A stretch of 64,000 nucleotides of DNA, taken from positions 62,001 to 126,000 of the forward strand of contig NZ_MDKE01000044.1 in NCBI RefSeq assembly GCF_001870485.1. Direction: 5' to 3'. The position numbers and the translations under genes were made by a program. The notes under the pieces were generated by a model that was not told where the DNA came from, ran no database searches, and worked only from the letters and a program-made list of their open reading frames with translations. The stretch comes from Oceanisphaera psychrotolerans (GTDB taxonomy: Bacteria > Pseudomonadota > Gammaproteobacteria > Enterobacterales > Aeromonadaceae). Within the stretch, counting starts at the first letter, position 1. The number at the start of each line of letters is the position of its first letter. This document shows, piece after piece, positions 45,290 to 55,545 of the stretch.

Positions 45290-45648
45290 CCTGAAATACC
45301 ATCATTTTATAAGTTAATGACAGCATTATTAACATTAAATTAATAAATGAAAGCCCCGGCAAGGAAAAACCGACGAATCTGGCCGGGCTTTTGGCTGCCA
45401 CCGGGTGATTGCGCCAAGATCGGTGTGAAGATAACCACCCGTAGGCGTCCGTTCATGCGGCGTAAACCTGCTGGCGACTGGGATACGGCGTCATGTCTGA
45501 ACATGTCGGGTGTTTTGTGTTGCCCTGCGTTGCAGGGCCTGCCAACTGAAGTGACAGCTACGCGAGGGGGCGACGGCACAGCAACAAAAAGGCCGGGGCG
45601 CTGGTGCGCTCCGGCCTGTTGTTACCACGCCTGATTGGATGGCGGGAT
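45290..45648. other. Intergenic region between LysR and the helicase
   Basis: 359 bp. It holds the LysR promoter side, an imperfect GC-rich inverted repeat around 45347-45400 (AAAGCCCCGGC and GCCGGGCTTT) and the helicase terminator at 45590-45617. A 95-codon open frame here has no protein character. Confidence 0.5.
45590..45617 (-). terminator. Terminator of the DEAD-box helicase gene
   Basis: On the minus strand AGGCCGGAGCG pairs with CGCCCCGGCCT (one mismatch) and is followed by TTTTTG (A run at 45586-45590). Confidence 0.85.
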
Positions 45649-47025
45649 TCAGTCGTTGCTGGTCGGCTTCTTGCGCTTCAGCGGCGCCATGCCGTCGTCG
45701 GAGCCCAAGCCGGTGCCGGTTGGCAGTCGGTCGCTGCGATCTTTCAGTGCCTTGACGGGCTTGCCGGCCGGCTTGCGACTTGCCTTGCCCTTGTAGCCGG
45801 CCCCCTTGGCGGCCGGGTTCGCGGCGCCCTTGGGGCCGAATTTTCTGGCTGCGGGTTTTATGCCCTTGAACTTGCCTGCCAGCCCTTCGATGGTCACGAA
45901 GCCGATATCCTGCTGCAGGAAGCGCTCGACCCGCTTGAAGGCATCCCAGTCCTTTGGGCCCACCAGCGACATGGCGGTGCCCTTGGCGCCGGCGCGACCG
46001 GTACGACCGATGCGATGCACGTATTCTTCTGCCTGCTTGGGCATGTCGAAGTTGACCACCAGCGATACCTGCAGCAGGTCCAGCCCGCGCGAGGCCACGT
46101 CGGTGGTGATCAGCACCTTCTGCTGGCCACGGCTGAAGCTGTCCATGATGCGGTTGCGCTCGGCCTGGCTCATGTCGCCACTGAGGGCGGCGGTGCTCAG
46201 CCCCTGCTCCTGTAGCAGGGCCGCCAGTCGCTCGGTATCGGGCCGGGTGGCGGTGAAGATAATGGCCTGCTGGTAGCTTTCGGTGGCGAGAATGTGCTGC
46301 AACAGTGCCTGCTTGTGGTCCAGGTGGTCACACAGATAAAAGCGCTTTTCGATATCCAGATGCTCGGCGTTGGCCGCGCCCACCGCCACCCGCTTGGGGG
46401 ACTTGAGCAGCTTGTCGGCCATCTCGTTCACTTCGGCGTGGTCCAGGGTGGCCGAGAACATCAGCGTCTGGCGACGGCGGTGATCGGCGGCCTCGTTGAT
46501 CTGGTTCAGCTCCTTGGCGAAGCCCAGATCCAGCATGCGATCGGCCTCGTCCATGATCAGCAGCTCCAGGCCACCCAGCATCAGCGAGCGGGCATCCAGG
46601 TGGTTGGCCAGCCGGCCCGGAGTGGCCACGATAATATGGGGCTCTTTGCGCAGCGCCTTGATCTGGTCGTTGAAGTTTTCGCCACCCAGCACCAGGGCGA
46701 TGTTGATGGAGCTGCCACTGGTGAGCGAGCGCAGCTGCACATATACCTGCTTGGCCAGCTCGCGGGTGGGCGCCAGGATCAGCGCGCGCGGATCGCGCTT
46801 GCTCAGCGCCCTTGTTTTCATCAGGCGATGAATGGCCGGCAGCAGGAAGGCCAGGGTCTTGCCGGAGCCGGTTTTGGAGGACGCGATCAGATCATGGCCG
46901 GTCAGTATCACCGGAATGGCCCTGTCCTGGATCTCGGTGGGGGTGTTGAAACCCATGTGATCCAATGCGGTTAAGAGACGGGAATCCAGACCAAAATCTT
47001 TAAACTGTTCGGGTTGTTGCGCCAA
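45649..47025 (-). CDS. DEAD-box ATP-dependent RNA helicase
   Basis: 458 residues. Q motif ([24 protein letters not shown]), motif [11 protein letters not shown], Ia PTRELAKQ, Ib [43 protein letters not shown] and [12 protein letters not shown], all intact. A lysine, alanine and glycine-rich C-terminal tail of about 85 residues ([26 protein letters not shown]) should bind RNA. It is not SrmB or RhlB in detail; RhlE-like is the closest I can say. Monocistronic with its own terminator. Confidence 0.95.
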   Translation of the reverse strand: MAQQPEQFKDFGLDSRLLTALDHMGFNTPTEIQDRAIPVILTGHDLIASSKTGSGKTLAFLLPAIHRLMKTRALSKRDPRALILAPTRELAKQVYVQLRSLTSGSSINIALVLGGENFNDQIKALRKEPHIIVATPGRLANHLDARSLMLGGLELLIMDEADRMLDLGFAKELNQINEAADHRRRQTLMFSATLDHAEVNEMADKLLKSPKRVAVGAANAEHLDIEKRFYLCDHLDHKQALLQHILATESYQQAIIFTATRPDTERLAALLQEQGLSTAALSGDMSQAERNRIMDSFSRGQQKVLITTDVASRGLDLLQVSLVVNFDMPKQAEEYVHRIGRTGRAGAKGTAMSLVGPKDWDAFKRVERFLQQDIGFVTIEGLAGKFKGIKPAARKFGPKGAANPAAKGAGYKGKASRKPAGKPVKALKDRSDRLPTGTGLGSDDGMAPLKRKKPTSND

Positions 47026-47164
47026 CGTGCTGCTCCGGGTGTGTAATGAGTCAACTCAGGGTGCCAGTGGTGAGAGTTAACCGGGAAAAGAAGAAAAAGG
47101 GCGTCTATTGTATAGAACTTTTGGCCAGAAGTAATGACCCGACACGGCGTGGTCCGCTCAAACC

Positions 47165-47431
47165 TTACCTCAGTTGACTGTCTTTACTGCCGCGGCGATT
47201 GACGCCGTCTACCGCCTTGCGCTGCTTTTCCTGCCCGGCCTGACACGCGATGCACAGCCGCACGCCCGGCACCGCCTTGCGGCGCGCCTCGGGAATGGGG
47301 GCGTCACATTCCTCGCAGTGGCTCAGACTTTCGCCACCATTCAGGTGGCTTCTGGCATCCTGTACCGCGTCTGCCACGCTGGCATCTATCTGATCCTGAA
47401 CGGCTCCATCCCGAGCCCAGCCTCCGGCCAT
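47165..47431 (-). CDS. ybiI: DksA/TraR-type C4 zinc-finger protein, YbiI-like
   Basis: 88 residues, close to E. coli YbiI over its whole length: MAGGWARDGAVQDQIDASVA, GESLSHCEECDAPIPEARRK, VPGVRLCIACQ and the end NRRGSKDSQLR. Four zinc cysteines as CEEC and CIAC. Small TraR/DksA relatives can bind RNA polymerase in its secondary channel, but the role of YbiI is unknown. Confidence 0.94.
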   Translation of the reverse strand: MAGGWARDGAVQDQIDASVADAVQDARSHLNGGESLSHCEECDAPIPEARRKAVPGVRLCIACQAGQEKQRKAVDGVNRRGSKDSQLR

Positions 47432-47616
47432 CGTATCTTCCTCCTTTTACCTGACAATCCGACCATGTGTTGCTGCCCGCTGTGAGCCATGATAGGGCTC
47501 ACCATCATATCCTTATCGCCCCTCATCGGACGACTTATTTGGTGGTATCAGATTACAACACCCCCCGGCTCGGGCTATGATTAGAGTATCATTCCGGTTT
47601 GGGTTTATTATCACTT

Positions 47617-48315
47617 ATGCGTCTTTTAACTGGATTCACTGTCTCAACCCTGCTTTTGGCTACTTTAGTGAATTCAACCCCGGTCACCGCCAATTATAAT
47701 GGCACCATAGAGAATGTGCTGGCGGATTATGGTCCTCTGGCCGAAATACGTATGAAGCCATATTTCATGCGGGCCGAAGTGACTTACCCACCCAAAGACA
47801 TCGTGCTGCTGGCCACCAAGGAAGAAAAAGCCCTGGAGCTGTGGGCCCGCAACGACGGGGATTTTGCCTTTATTCGCAGCTATCCTATTCGCAAGGCCAG
47901 CGGTGGTCCCGGCCCCAAGCTGCGCGAAGGGGACAAGCAGGTCCCCGAAGGGATCTATCGCATCACTCATCTTAACCCCAACAGTCAGTTTCACCTGTCG
48001 ATGCGGCTGAATTATCCGAATTCCTATGATCTGATGCGAGCCGCGAAGGAAGGACGTACCAATCCCGGCGGCGATATCTATATCCACGGCAAGGCCGAGT
48101 CCAGTGGCTGTTTGGCCATCGGCGATATTGCGGTGGAGGAGCTGTTTGTGCTGGTAAACACCATAGGTACCGATCGGGCCTCGGTGGTGATTGCGCCCCA
48201 TGACCCACGGCGTCAGCCGCTGGACGGTTTTGCTTCCAATCTGCCCTTGTGGGCGGTCGAGTTGTATGCCGATATTTCCCGCGAGTTCGCCAAATACCCC
48301 AAAGGCGATATCTGA
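47617..48315 (+). CDS. L,D-transpeptidase-fold (YkuD) exported protein, YafK-like
   Basis: 232 residues from the ATG at 47617 (a TTG at 47599 is less likely). An N-terminal hydrophobic signal (MRLLTGFTVSTLLLATLVNS) precedes the domain. The active-site motif IHGKAESSGCLAIGD (HGxxxSxGC) carries the catalytic Cys, with the upstream KQVPEGIYRITHLNP typical of the YafK group. YafK (DpaA) cleaves Braun lipoprotein from peptidoglycan in E. coli, so amidase or transpeptidase activity on peptidoglycan is likely. Convergent with the AcoR-like gene. Confidence 0.88.
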   Translation: MRLLTGFTVSTLLLATLVNSTPVTANYNGTIENVLADYGPLAEIRMKPYFMRAEVTYPPKDIVLLATKEEKALELWARNDGDFAFIRSYPIRKASGGPGPKLREGDKQVPEGIYRITHLNPNSQFHLSMRLNYPNSYDLMRAAKEGRTNPGGDIYIHGKAESSGCLAIGDIAVEELFVLVNTIGTDRASVVIAPHDPRRQPLDGFASNLPLWAVELYADISREFAKYPKGDI

Positions 48316-48354
48316 GTGACCGGCTAATGGTAACCCGGAACGTCAGAGCGGGGA

Positions 48355-50075
48355 TTAACCGTCTCTGAGTGCCTTGAGCCGGGCATAGATGGTGGTCCGG
48401 CTCAGATTCAGGCGGCGTGCGGCGGCGCTGACGTTGCCGTTGCATTCCTTCAGCGTCTGCTCTATCAATTGATCGCCATGCGTTTTCAGGTCCTGGTTTG
48501 TCGGTGCCGGGCTGTTGAATGTCGGCAGCTCGGGCAGATGTTCCAGGCTTATCCGGTTCCCCTCGGCCAGCACGGTCGCGACTTCCAGCAGCTGCTTCAG
48601 CTGGCGAATATTGCCCGGCCAGGAGTATGCCTGCAGCCTCTGGCGTACCGCCTCATCCAATACGATATCGTCTTGCTGCAACTCGCTCAGCAAGTTGTGC
48701 AGCAGCCGGGTAAAGTCATCATCGGTATACTCCCGCAGCGGCGGCAAGGTCAGGGAAAAGCCGTTCATGCGAAAATACAGATCCTGACGAAACTCACCTC
48801 GTTCGACCATGATAGCCAGATCCCGATGACTGGCGGCAATCAGCTGAAAGTCCACCGCCTCCGGTAGATGGCTGCCCAGCGGGGTCACGGTTTTTTCCTG
48901 CAGTACTCTCAGTAGTCGGGTCTGAGCCGCCAGCGGCAGCTCGCCAATTTCATCCAGAAACAAAATACCACCGTGAGCGGCGCGGATATAACCGGGGCGC
49001 CCTGTTTGCTGCCGCCGGTAAAGGCCCCCGGCTGGTAGCCGAACAGCTCGGCTTCGAGCAGTTCGGCTGGCAGGGCACCGCAGTTGACTGCCACCAGCGG
49101 ACCAGAAGAACGGCTGCAGCCCTGGTGCAGACGGCGTACCAGGTGATCCTTGCCGGTGCCGGTCTCGCCCTGGATCAGCAGCGGGATCTGGCGGGCCATC
49201 AGCTTGAGTGCCGTGCTTTCAGACTTGCTGCGGGTCGTGTCGGCGGGGACGGCGGCAGGAGGGCGCGGTACCTTCTGGCGGCTGAGCAGGGCCATGCCCT
49301 GACCCAGCGGCGTGAGTTCGCCCTGTTTCAGTCCGTTTAGCAGGTTGGGAATGTCGAGTTCTTTCAGCCAGTTACGGGCACTGCGGTTGGCCCCCAGCAA
49401 TTCGCCGTCTTCACGCAGGGCAATAATGCCGGACCAGGGTTGTTGCAGGCTGCCCGCATCGGGGGCCAGATTGAGGATCCAGTGGGTATCCTGCTGGTTC
49501 ATCACCAGTGCATTTTCTACCGACAATGCCATCAGCCGGGCCGTCAGCAGCATGTCCTGGCAGTGCTCGCCCATCTCGCTGGAAATATCGATCACCCCCA
49601 GCAGTTCGCCGGACGGGGACACGATCGGACTGGCGCTGCAGCTGATGCCGTGGTTGGCGGCCAGAAAATGCTGTTGCCCCAGTATGCTGACCTCCTTCTG
49701 TTCGTTGAGGGCGGTGCCGATAGCATTGGTGCCCATGTTCTGTTCGTGCCAGCTGGCGCCACTGGCCAGCGCCATTTTCTGCGCCTTGTTGCCGAAGTAA
49801 GGGTCACCGGCGCTAAACAGTATGGTGCCCTCGGCATCGGCGAACAGCAGCCGGCAACGACGGCCTTGCTGCAACTGTTCGAACAACGGCAGGCTGGCGT
49901 TGAGGTAACGCAGCAATCGCGCATGCTGCTGCTGTTTTTGTTGAAAATCCTGCTGGGACAGGCAGAGGGGGGCAAAGTGGCTGTGCCGGATCAGGCCGTA
50001 ATCCCGGCTACGTTGCCATGAACGTTCAAGTAAATGCCGATCCTGAGTCTGATGAAGCATGGTCGTAATGGTCAT
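48355..50075 (-). pseudogene. AcoR/DhaR-type sigma54 activator split by a 1-bp frameshift
   Basis: The first part (to 48994) has a GAF sensor domain (about residues 60-175), PAS-like linker, and the AAA+ start with Walker A GETGTGKDHLVRR and a sigma54 loop GAFTGG (the usual GAFTGA with the last residue changed). After GSKQGAP the frame breaks at the G run 48994-48997; one more base gives GYIRAAHGGILFLDEIGELPL and continues with Walker B LFLDEIG, sensor motifs and a Fis HTH (GNVSAAARRLNLSRTTIYARL) to 48355. Divergent from the aldehyde dehydrogenase with a sigma54 promoter, so it likely responds to an alcohol or diol. Confidence 0.9.
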
Positions 50076-50094
50076 GATGGTTACCTGTCAAGAA

Positions 50095-50137
50095 ACTGAA
50101 CACCTGTACTGAACACCCTGTCCCTCAATTGGACACC
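50095..50137. promoter_or_regulatory. Probable upstream activator sites for the AcoR-like protein
   Basis: Two direct copies of ACTGAACACC (13 bp apart) and an inverted TGTCC-N7-GGACA at 50119-50135, about 100 bp upstream of the sigma54 promoter: the usual position of enhancer sites. Confidence 0.6.
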
Positions 50138-50232
50138 TTGATTGCCAACCGCGGAAATAATCTTCTTAGGGTAGCCTGTCGGTGTCGTCAATGTAACGGG
50201 TTTGTTGCTTTGTTTACATGATCTGCCGCAAC

Positions 50233-50248
50233 TGGCATCGACTTTGCA
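50233..50248 (+). promoter_or_regulatory. Sigma54 promoter of the aldehyde dehydrogenase gene
   Basis: TGGCATCGACTTTGCA matches TGGCAC-N5-TTGCA with exact spacing; GG at -24 and GC at -12 are present. 67 bp upstream of the start codon. Confidence 0.9.
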
Positions 50249-50314
50249 ACTCTCTGTGGGAAGCGCTGCTTAGCGTTAACGTCAATCACTTATTTTACCG
50301 CAAGGAGAGCCAGT

Positions 50315-51832
50315 ATGATTTATCAGCAACCAGGACAAGTCGGTGCCGTGGTCAACTTCAAGCCCCGCTATCAGAACTTTATCGGTGGTGAATGGCGCGA
50401 GCCGGTAAATGGCCGTTATATGGAAAACGTTTCACCGGTTAACGGCGCCGTATTCTGCGAAGTGCCACGTTCCGATGCCGCAGATGTGGATCTGGCGGTG
50501 CAGGCGGCGCAACAGGCCTTTGTGAGCTGGAGTAAAACCGCGGTGGCCGAGCGGGCCAATGTGATGCTGCGCATCGCCGACCGTATCGAGCAGAATATTG
50601 AAATGCTGGCCGTGGCTGAAACCTGGGACAACGGCAAGGCGGTACGCGAAACCCTGGCCGCCGACATTCCACTGGTGGTGGATCATTTCCGATATTTTGC
50701 CGGCGCCATTCGCGCTCAGGAAGGATCGGCCGCCGAGCTGGATGCCACTACCGCCGCCTATCACTTCCAGGAGCCGGTGGGGGTAGTGGGGCAGATCATT
50801 CCCTGGAACTTCCCGTTGTTGATGGCGGCCTGGAAGCTGGCGCCGGTGCTGGCCTCGGGTTGCTGTACCGTACTCAAGCCCGCCGAACAGACCCCGGCTT
50901 CCATTCTGGTGCTGATGGAGCTGATCGGTGATCTGCTGCCGCCCGGCGTGATCAACGTGGTCAATGGCGTGGGCCAGGAAGCGGGTGAGGCGATTCTGCG
51001 CCATCCGGGCATCGCCAAGCTGGCGTTTACCGGCTCTACTCCGGTCGGTCAGCATGTGCTGAAGGCGGCGGCGGAGCGGTTGATCCCTTCTACCGTCGAG
51101 CTGGGCGGCAAGTCACCCAATATCTTCTTCGAAGACGTGCTGCGTTATGAGCCGGAGTTTGTCGACAAGTGCATCGAAGGCATGCTGCTGACTTTTTTCA
51201 ATCAGGGGGAAGTCTGCACCTGTCCGTCCCGGGCGCTGGTACACGAGAGCATCTTCGATGAGTTCATGGAACGGGTACTGGTGCGTGCACGCCAGATCAA
51301 ACAGGGCAACCCGCTGGATACCGAGACCCAGGTCGGGGCCCAGGCCTCCCGCGAGCAGTTCGACAAGATCCTGAGCTATATGGAAATTGGCAGAAGCGAA
51401 GGCGCACAAATGCTGCTGGGCGGACAGGCAAACCTGGTCGGCGGGCTGGAAAACGGCTTCTATATTCAGCCGACCATCTTCCAGGGAAACAACAAGATGC
51501 GAGTATTCCAGGAGGAAATTTTCGGTCCGGCAGTGGGGGTAACCACCTTCAAGGACGAAGCCGAGGCGCTGGCCATGGCCAACGACACCGAATTTGGGCT
51601 GGGTGCCGGGGTCTGGACCCGGGATACCAATCGCGCTTATCGCATGGCCCGGGGCATTCAGGCCGGCCGTATCTGGATGAACTGCTATCACGCCTATCCG
51701 GCCCACGCGGCTTTCGGTGGTTACAAGAAATCCGGCATCGGTCGCGAAACCCACAAGATGATGCTGGATCACTATCAGCTGACCAAGTGCATGCTGGTGA
51801 GCTACGACAGCAATCCGCTTGGTTTCTTCTGA
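50315..51832 (+). CDS. NAD-dependent aldehyde dehydrogenase (ExaC/AldB type)
   Basis: 505 residues of the ALDH superfamily. Coenzyme motifs [17 protein letters not shown] and [12 protein letters not shown], general base Glu in [12 protein letters not shown], catalytic nucleophile Cys in [15 protein letters not shown], and EEIFGPAVG. Length and the paired CTC match the AldB/ExaC acetaldehyde dehydrogenases used in ethanol oxidation. Under a sigma54 promoter opposite the AcoR-like activator; paired with an iron alcohol dehydrogenase 180 bp downstream. Confidence 0.95.
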   Translation: MIYQQPGQVGAVVNFKPRYQNFIGGEWREPVNGRYMENVSPVNGAVFCEVPRSDAADVDLAVQAAQQAFVSWSKTAVAERANVMLRIADRIEQNIEMLAVAETWDNGKAVRETLAADIPLVVDHFRYFAGAIRAQEGSAAELDATTAAYHFQEPVGVVGQIIPWNFPLLMAAWKLAPVLASGCCTVLKPAEQTPASILVLMELIGDLLPPGVINVVNGVGQEAGEAILRHPGIAKLAFTGSTPVGQHVLKAAAERLIPSTVELGGKSPNIFFEDVLRYEPEFVDKCIEGMLLTFFNQGEVCTCPSRALVHESIFDEFMERVLVRARQIKQGNPLDTETQVGAQASREQFDKILSYMEIGRSEGAQMLLGGQANLVGGLENGFYIQPTIFQGNNKMRVFQEEIFGPAVGVTTFKDEAEALAMANDTEFGLGAGVWTRDTNRAYRMARGIQAGRIWMNCYHAYPAHAAFGGYKKSGIGRETHKMMLDHYQLTKCMLVSYDSNPLGFF

Positions 51833-52015
51833 TTAAAGCGACCAACCATGATCTGGGATAACCCCTGTTAAACAAAGCACCGTTACCCTGACGGTCTGAT
51901 CGGGCCTGGCCGATGGAGCGGGCCCGATCTGCCGATGTAGGTGGTGCCAACAGCAGACTGTTGTTGATAAACAGTCACCAATTACCTGTTTCTGGATTGA
52001 TAAGGAAAATAACGA

Positions 52016-53167
52016 ATGAGCACAGCAACTTTTTATATGCCTTCGGTAAACGTGATTGGCGCCGGCGCCGTGGATCAGGCGGTGGCCGAGTTGAGCCAGT
52101 CCGGGTTCCGCCACGCCCTGATCGTGACCGACAAGCCGCTGGTCGAGCTGGGTTACGCCGGTCAATTGCAACAGGCGCTGGCCACCAAAGACATTCAGGC
52201 CAGTATCTTCGATGACGTTCAGGCCAACCCCACTACCGGCAACGTGGAAGCGGGCCTGGCGCTGCTGCGTGAGCGGGGCTGTGATTTCGTGATTTCTCTG
52301 GGCGGCGGTTCACCCCACGACTGTGCCAAGGGCATTGCCCTGGTGGCCAGCAACGGCGGTGATATTCGTGACTACGAGGGTGTCGATCAATCCGCCAAGC
52401 CCCAGCTGCCGCTGGTGGCCATCAACACTACCGCCGGCACCGCCTCGGAAATTACCCGTTTCTGCATCATTACCGATGAAAATACCCACATCAAGATGGC
52501 CATCGTCGACAAGCATGTTACGCCGGTCATGTCGGTCAACGATCCCGAGCTGATGAAAAAAATGCCCAAGTCCCTGACTGCCGCCACCGGCATGGATGCG
52601 CTGACCCATGCGGTTGAAGCCTATGTGTCTACCGCCGCCAACCCCATCACCGATACCTGCGCGCTGAAGGCGATTACCCTGATCAGCGAAAACCTGGTGC
52701 AGGCGGTGGCTGATGGCAGCGACATGGCCGCCCGCAACCAGATGGCCTATGCCCAGTTGCTGGCCGGCATGGCGTTCAATAACGCCTCTCTGGGTTATGT
52801 GCATGCCATGGCACATCAGCTGGGTGGTTTCTACGACCTGCCTCATGGTGTCTGTAACGCCATCCTGCTGCCCCATGTGCAGCGTTTCAACAGCCGCGCC
52901 GCCAGTGCCCGTCTGACCGACATTGCCGCCGCCATGGGCCTGGATGTGCAGGGGCTGAGCCATGAACAGGGCGCGGCCCGTTGCATCGAGGCCATCGAAG
53001 CACTCGCCAAGGAAGTGGGCATTCCCGCCGGTCTGGCCGGTCTGGGGGTAAAAGAAGAAGACTTCGATACCCTGGCCAGCAACGCCATGAAGGATGCCTG
53101 CGGCCTGACCAACCCGCTGCAGCCGACTCACGAGGAAGTGGTCGCCATCTTCCGCGCCGCCTTCTAA
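52016..53167 (+). CDS. Iron-containing alcohol dehydrogenase (YiaY/AdhB type)
   Basis: 383 residues, group III alcohol dehydrogenase. NAD-binding [16 protein letters not shown], and metal-ligand segments [39 protein letters not shown] with the His residues that hold Fe2+. AAGGA ribosome site. Probably oxidises a short alcohol to the aldehyde used by the upstream dehydrogenase. Followed by a strong terminator. Confidence 0.95.
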   Translation: MSTATFYMPSVNVIGAGAVDQAVAELSQSGFRHALIVTDKPLVELGYAGQLQQALATKDIQASIFDDVQANPTTGNVEAGLALLRERGCDFVISLGGGSPHDCAKGIALVASNGGDIRDYEGVDQSAKPQLPLVAINTTAGTASEITRFCIITDENTHIKMAIVDKHVTPVMSVNDPELMKKMPKSLTAATGMDALTHAVEAYVSTAANPITDTCALKAITLISENLVQAVADGSDMAARNQMAYAQLLAGMAFNNASLGYVHAMAHQLGGFYDLPHGVCNAILLPHVQRFNSRAASARLTDIAAAMGLDVQGLSHEQGAARCIEAIEALAKEVGIPAGLAGLGVKEEDFDTLASNAMKDACGLTNPLQPTHEEVVAIFRAAF

Positions 53168-53175
53168 TACCCATC

Positions 53176-53206
53176 AGCCCCGCCACCCGGCGGGGCTTCT
53201 TTCTTC
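53176..53206 (+). terminator. Terminator of the alcohol dehydrogenase gene
   Basis: AGCCCCGCC-accc-GGCGGGGCT, a 9-bp perfect stem followed by TCTTTCTT. Confidence 0.95.
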
Positions 53207-53316
53207 CTTTTCCTCTTGCTCACTTTCCCGCCGTCATTTGCAAAATACCGCCCTTCGACCAGACTGAATAACAGCCCATAATTGTTATATTCTCTCGCCA
53301 CTTAAGGAGCCGTATC

Positions 53317-53604
53317 ATGGCAAACGAAGGCTATCATGAGCCCATTGACGAACTGAGCGATGACACCCGGGACATGCACAGGGCCATTACTTCGCTGATG
53401 GAAGAGCTGGAAGCGGTGGACTGGTACAATCAGCGAGTCGATGCCTGCAAGGATCCGCAATTAAAGGCGATTCTGGCGCACAACCGGGATGAAGAGAAAG
53501 AGCACGCCGCCATGGTACTGGAGTGGATACGCCGTCATGATCAGGTGCTGGACAAGGAGTTGAAGGACTATCTGTTCACTAAAGGCGATATCTGCGATCA
53601 CTGA
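53317..53604 (+). CDS. Encapsulated-ferritin-like protein without an encapsulin partner
   Basis: 95 residues. The core MEELEAVDWYNQRVDACKDP then LKAILAHNRDEEKEHAAMVL is almost the same as Rhodospirillum rubrum EncFtn, including the ferroxidase ligands E30, E60 and H63 (E32, E62, H65 there) and Trp36. EncFtn forms a ring decamer that oxidises iron inside an encapsulin shell. Here the protein stops at GDICDH, without the C-terminal targeting tail of encapsulated cargo, and no encapsulin gene lies near. AAGGAG ribosome site; isolated between two terminators. Confidence 0.9.
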   Translation: MANEGYHEPIDELSDDTRDMHRAITSLMEELEAVDWYNQRVDACKDPQLKAILAHNRDEEKEHAAMVLEWIRRHDQVLDKELKDYLFTKGDICDH

Positions 53605-53620
53605 TTAACAACCGGTGAGT

Positions 53621-53657
53621 GGGGACCGGGGATGAGGAAGTGGAATCCCCGGTCCCC
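53621..53657. terminator. Bidirectional terminator between the ferritin-like gene and aapP
   Basis: GGGGACCGGGGAT (53621-53633) and ATCCCCGGTCCCC (53645-53657), a perfect 13-bp stem between convergent genes; ATTTTAA follows on the plus strand. Confidence 0.85.
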
Positions 53658-53662
53658 CCATT

Positions 53663-54415
53663 TTAATGTCCCAAAATCTGGCTGAGGAACAGCTTGGTGC
53701 GTTCCGACTCCGGATGATGGAAGAAGGTCTCGGGATCGTTTTCCTCGATGATCTGTCCTTCATCCATAAAAATCACCCGATCCGCCACCGTACGGGCAAA
53801 GCCCATCTCGTGGGTGACGCACATCATGGTCATGCCTTCTTCCGCCAGTTCGATCATGACGTCCAGCACTTCCTTGATCATCTCCGGGTCCAGCGCCGAG
53901 GTGGGTTCGTCAAACAGCATGATCTCCGGGTTCATGCACAGACTGCGGGCGATGGCCACCCGCTGCTGCTGGCCGCCGGACAGTTGTCCCGGGTATTTTT
54001 TGGCCTGATCCTGGATCTTGACCCGGGTCAGCAGCTTCATGGCAACTTCCTCCGCTTCCTTGCGCGGCGTCTTGCGTACCCATATCTGCGCCAGGGTGCA
54101 GTTTTCCAGCACCGTCAGGTGCGGGAACAGGTTGAAGTGCTGAAACACCATGCCTACTTCCCGGCGGATGGTCTCGATATTCTTGACGTCGTTGGTGAGC
54201 GGGGTGTCCCGCACTATGATGTCGCCCTGCTGATGTTCTTCCAGCCGGTTGATGCAGCGGATCAGGGTCGACTTGCCGGAACCCGAGGGGCCGCAGATGA
54301 CGATGCGCTCTCCCTTAGTGACGGTCAGGTCGATATCGCGCAGTACATGAAAGTCACCATACCACTTGTTCACGCCACGCAGCGTCACCATGGCTTCCTT
54401 GTTTTGTGTTTCCAT
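53663..54415 (-). CDS. aapP: General L-amino acid ABC transporter, ATPase
   Basis: 250 residues, polar amino-acid ABC ATPase. Walker [22 protein letters not shown]-loop [16 protein letters not shown], signature [15 protein letters not shown], Walker [16 protein letters not shown] and the H-loop [15 protein letters not shown]. Last gene of aapJQMP. It drives uptake of a broad set of L-amino acids, fitting the nitrogen-scavenging theme of the region. Confidence 0.95.
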   Translation of the reverse strand: METQNKEAMVTLRGVNKWYGDFHVLRDIDLTVTKGERIVICGPSGSGKSTLIRCINRLEEHQQGDIIVRDTPLTNDVKNIETIRREVGMVFQHFNLFPHLTVLENCTLAQIWVRKTPRKEAEEVAMKLLTRVKIQDQAKKYPGQLSGGQQQRVAIARSLCMNPEIMLFDEPTSALDPEMIKEVLDVMIELAEEGMTMMCVTHEMGFARTVADRVIFMDEGQIIEENDPETFFHHPESERTKLFLSQILGH

Positions 54416-54443
54416 TCTTCAGCTCCAAATGACGGTTCTATGG

Positions 54444-55544
54444 CTAGCGTTTCTTGTGGCCGGTATGCAGCTTGCGTTCCAGATACTGGCTGTACTTGGA
54501 CATGCCATAGCAGAATACCCAGAACACCAGTGCCGCAAAGACATAACCTTCGGTGGCATAACCCAGCCAGTTGGGATCGGCCAGGCCGGCCTGCACGATG
54601 GCCAGCAGGTCGAACAGGCCGATGATCAGCACCAGGCTGGTGTCCTTGAATAGGGCGATAAAGGTGTTGACGATGCCCGGAATCATCATCTTCAGCGCCT
54701 GGGGTAGCACGATCAGCAGCATGGTCTTGCCGTAGTTCAGACCCAGCGCCGAGGCCGCCTCGCTCTGGCCCTTGGGAATGGCCTGCAGGCCGCCCCGGAC
54801 CACTTCCGCCATGTAGGCCGACTGAAAGAAGACGATGCCGATCATGGCCCGGACCAGCTTGTCCAGCGTCAGCTCTTCGGGCACGAACAGCGGCAGCATC
54901 ACCGACGACATGAACAGCACCGTGATCAAGGGAACGCCGCGCCAGAATTCGATAAACACCACCGACAGGCTGCGCACTATCGGCATGTGCGAACGCCGCC
55001 CCAGCGCCAGCAGGGTACCGATGGGCAGGGCCGCGATAATGCCCACGGTGGCGATGATCAACGTCAGGGTCAGCCCGCCCCACCGATGGGTGGGCACCAC
55101 GACCAGGTCGAACCAGCCACCGTACAGCAGCATGTAGGCGATAAAGGGAAATACCAGTATCAGAAACGGTGCCACCCACATCTTGGCGGGCATTCTGGGC
55201 AGCGCCAGCCACAGCAGTTGCAGCACGAACAGCACGAAGGTCAGGTTGATGCGCCAGATTTCATCCGTGGGATAAAAACCGTAGGTGAACTGCTGCAGTC
55301 GGTTGCCGATAAACACCCAGCAGGCGCCGCCACTGACACAGGCGTCCCGGCTGGAGCCTGTCCAGTCGGCCTTGAGCAGGGCCCAGTCGATGGTTGGCAC
55401 CAGCAACAGGTACAGCACGTAGATCCCGACCAGGGTGGCGATGCTGTTGATCGGGCTGGAAAACAGGTTGGTGCGCAGCCAGCCGACCAGACCGGTGCTG
55501 GCCAGCGGCGCGGCACGTTGTGGGGTGAGGGTATCTTTGAACAT
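54444..55544 (-). CDS. aapM: General L-amino acid ABC transporter, permease AapM
   Basis: 366 residues; a long N-terminal region with several helices precedes the HisM-type permease core with EAA-like loop QSEAASALGLNYGKTMLLIV and LPQALKMMIPGIVNTFIALFKDTSLV. The fragment MNSTV-like linker is absent; the periplasmic loop carries SSRDACVSGGACWVF. One base separates it from aapQ. Confidence 0.94.
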   Translation of the reverse strand: MFKDTLTPQRAAPLASTGLVGWLRTNLFSSPINSIATLVGIYVLYLLLVPTIDWALLKADWTGSSRDACVSGGACWVFIGNRLQQFTYGFYPTDEIWRINLTFVLFVLQLLWLALPRMPAKMWVAPFLILVFPFIAYMLLYGGWFDLVVVPTHRWGGLTLTLIIATVGIIAALPIGTLLALGRRSHMPIVRSLSVVFIEFWRGVPLITVLFMSSVMLPLFVPEELTLDKLVRAMIGIVFFQSAYMAEVVRGGLQAIPKGQSEAASALGLNYGKTMLLIVLPQALKMMIPGIVNTFIALFKDTSLVLIIGLFDLLAIVQAGLADPNWLGYATEGYVFAALVFWVFCYGMSKYSQYLERKLHTGHKKR

Positions 55545-55545
55545 A

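Noticed and set aside
45347-45634. 95-codon open frame in the LysR-helicase gap
   Set aside because: No ribosome site, Arg/Cys/Pro-rich random-looking sequence, and it crosses the helicase terminator.
53666-54625. 319-codon open frame on the plus strand
   Set aside because: Antisense shadow of aapP and aapM.
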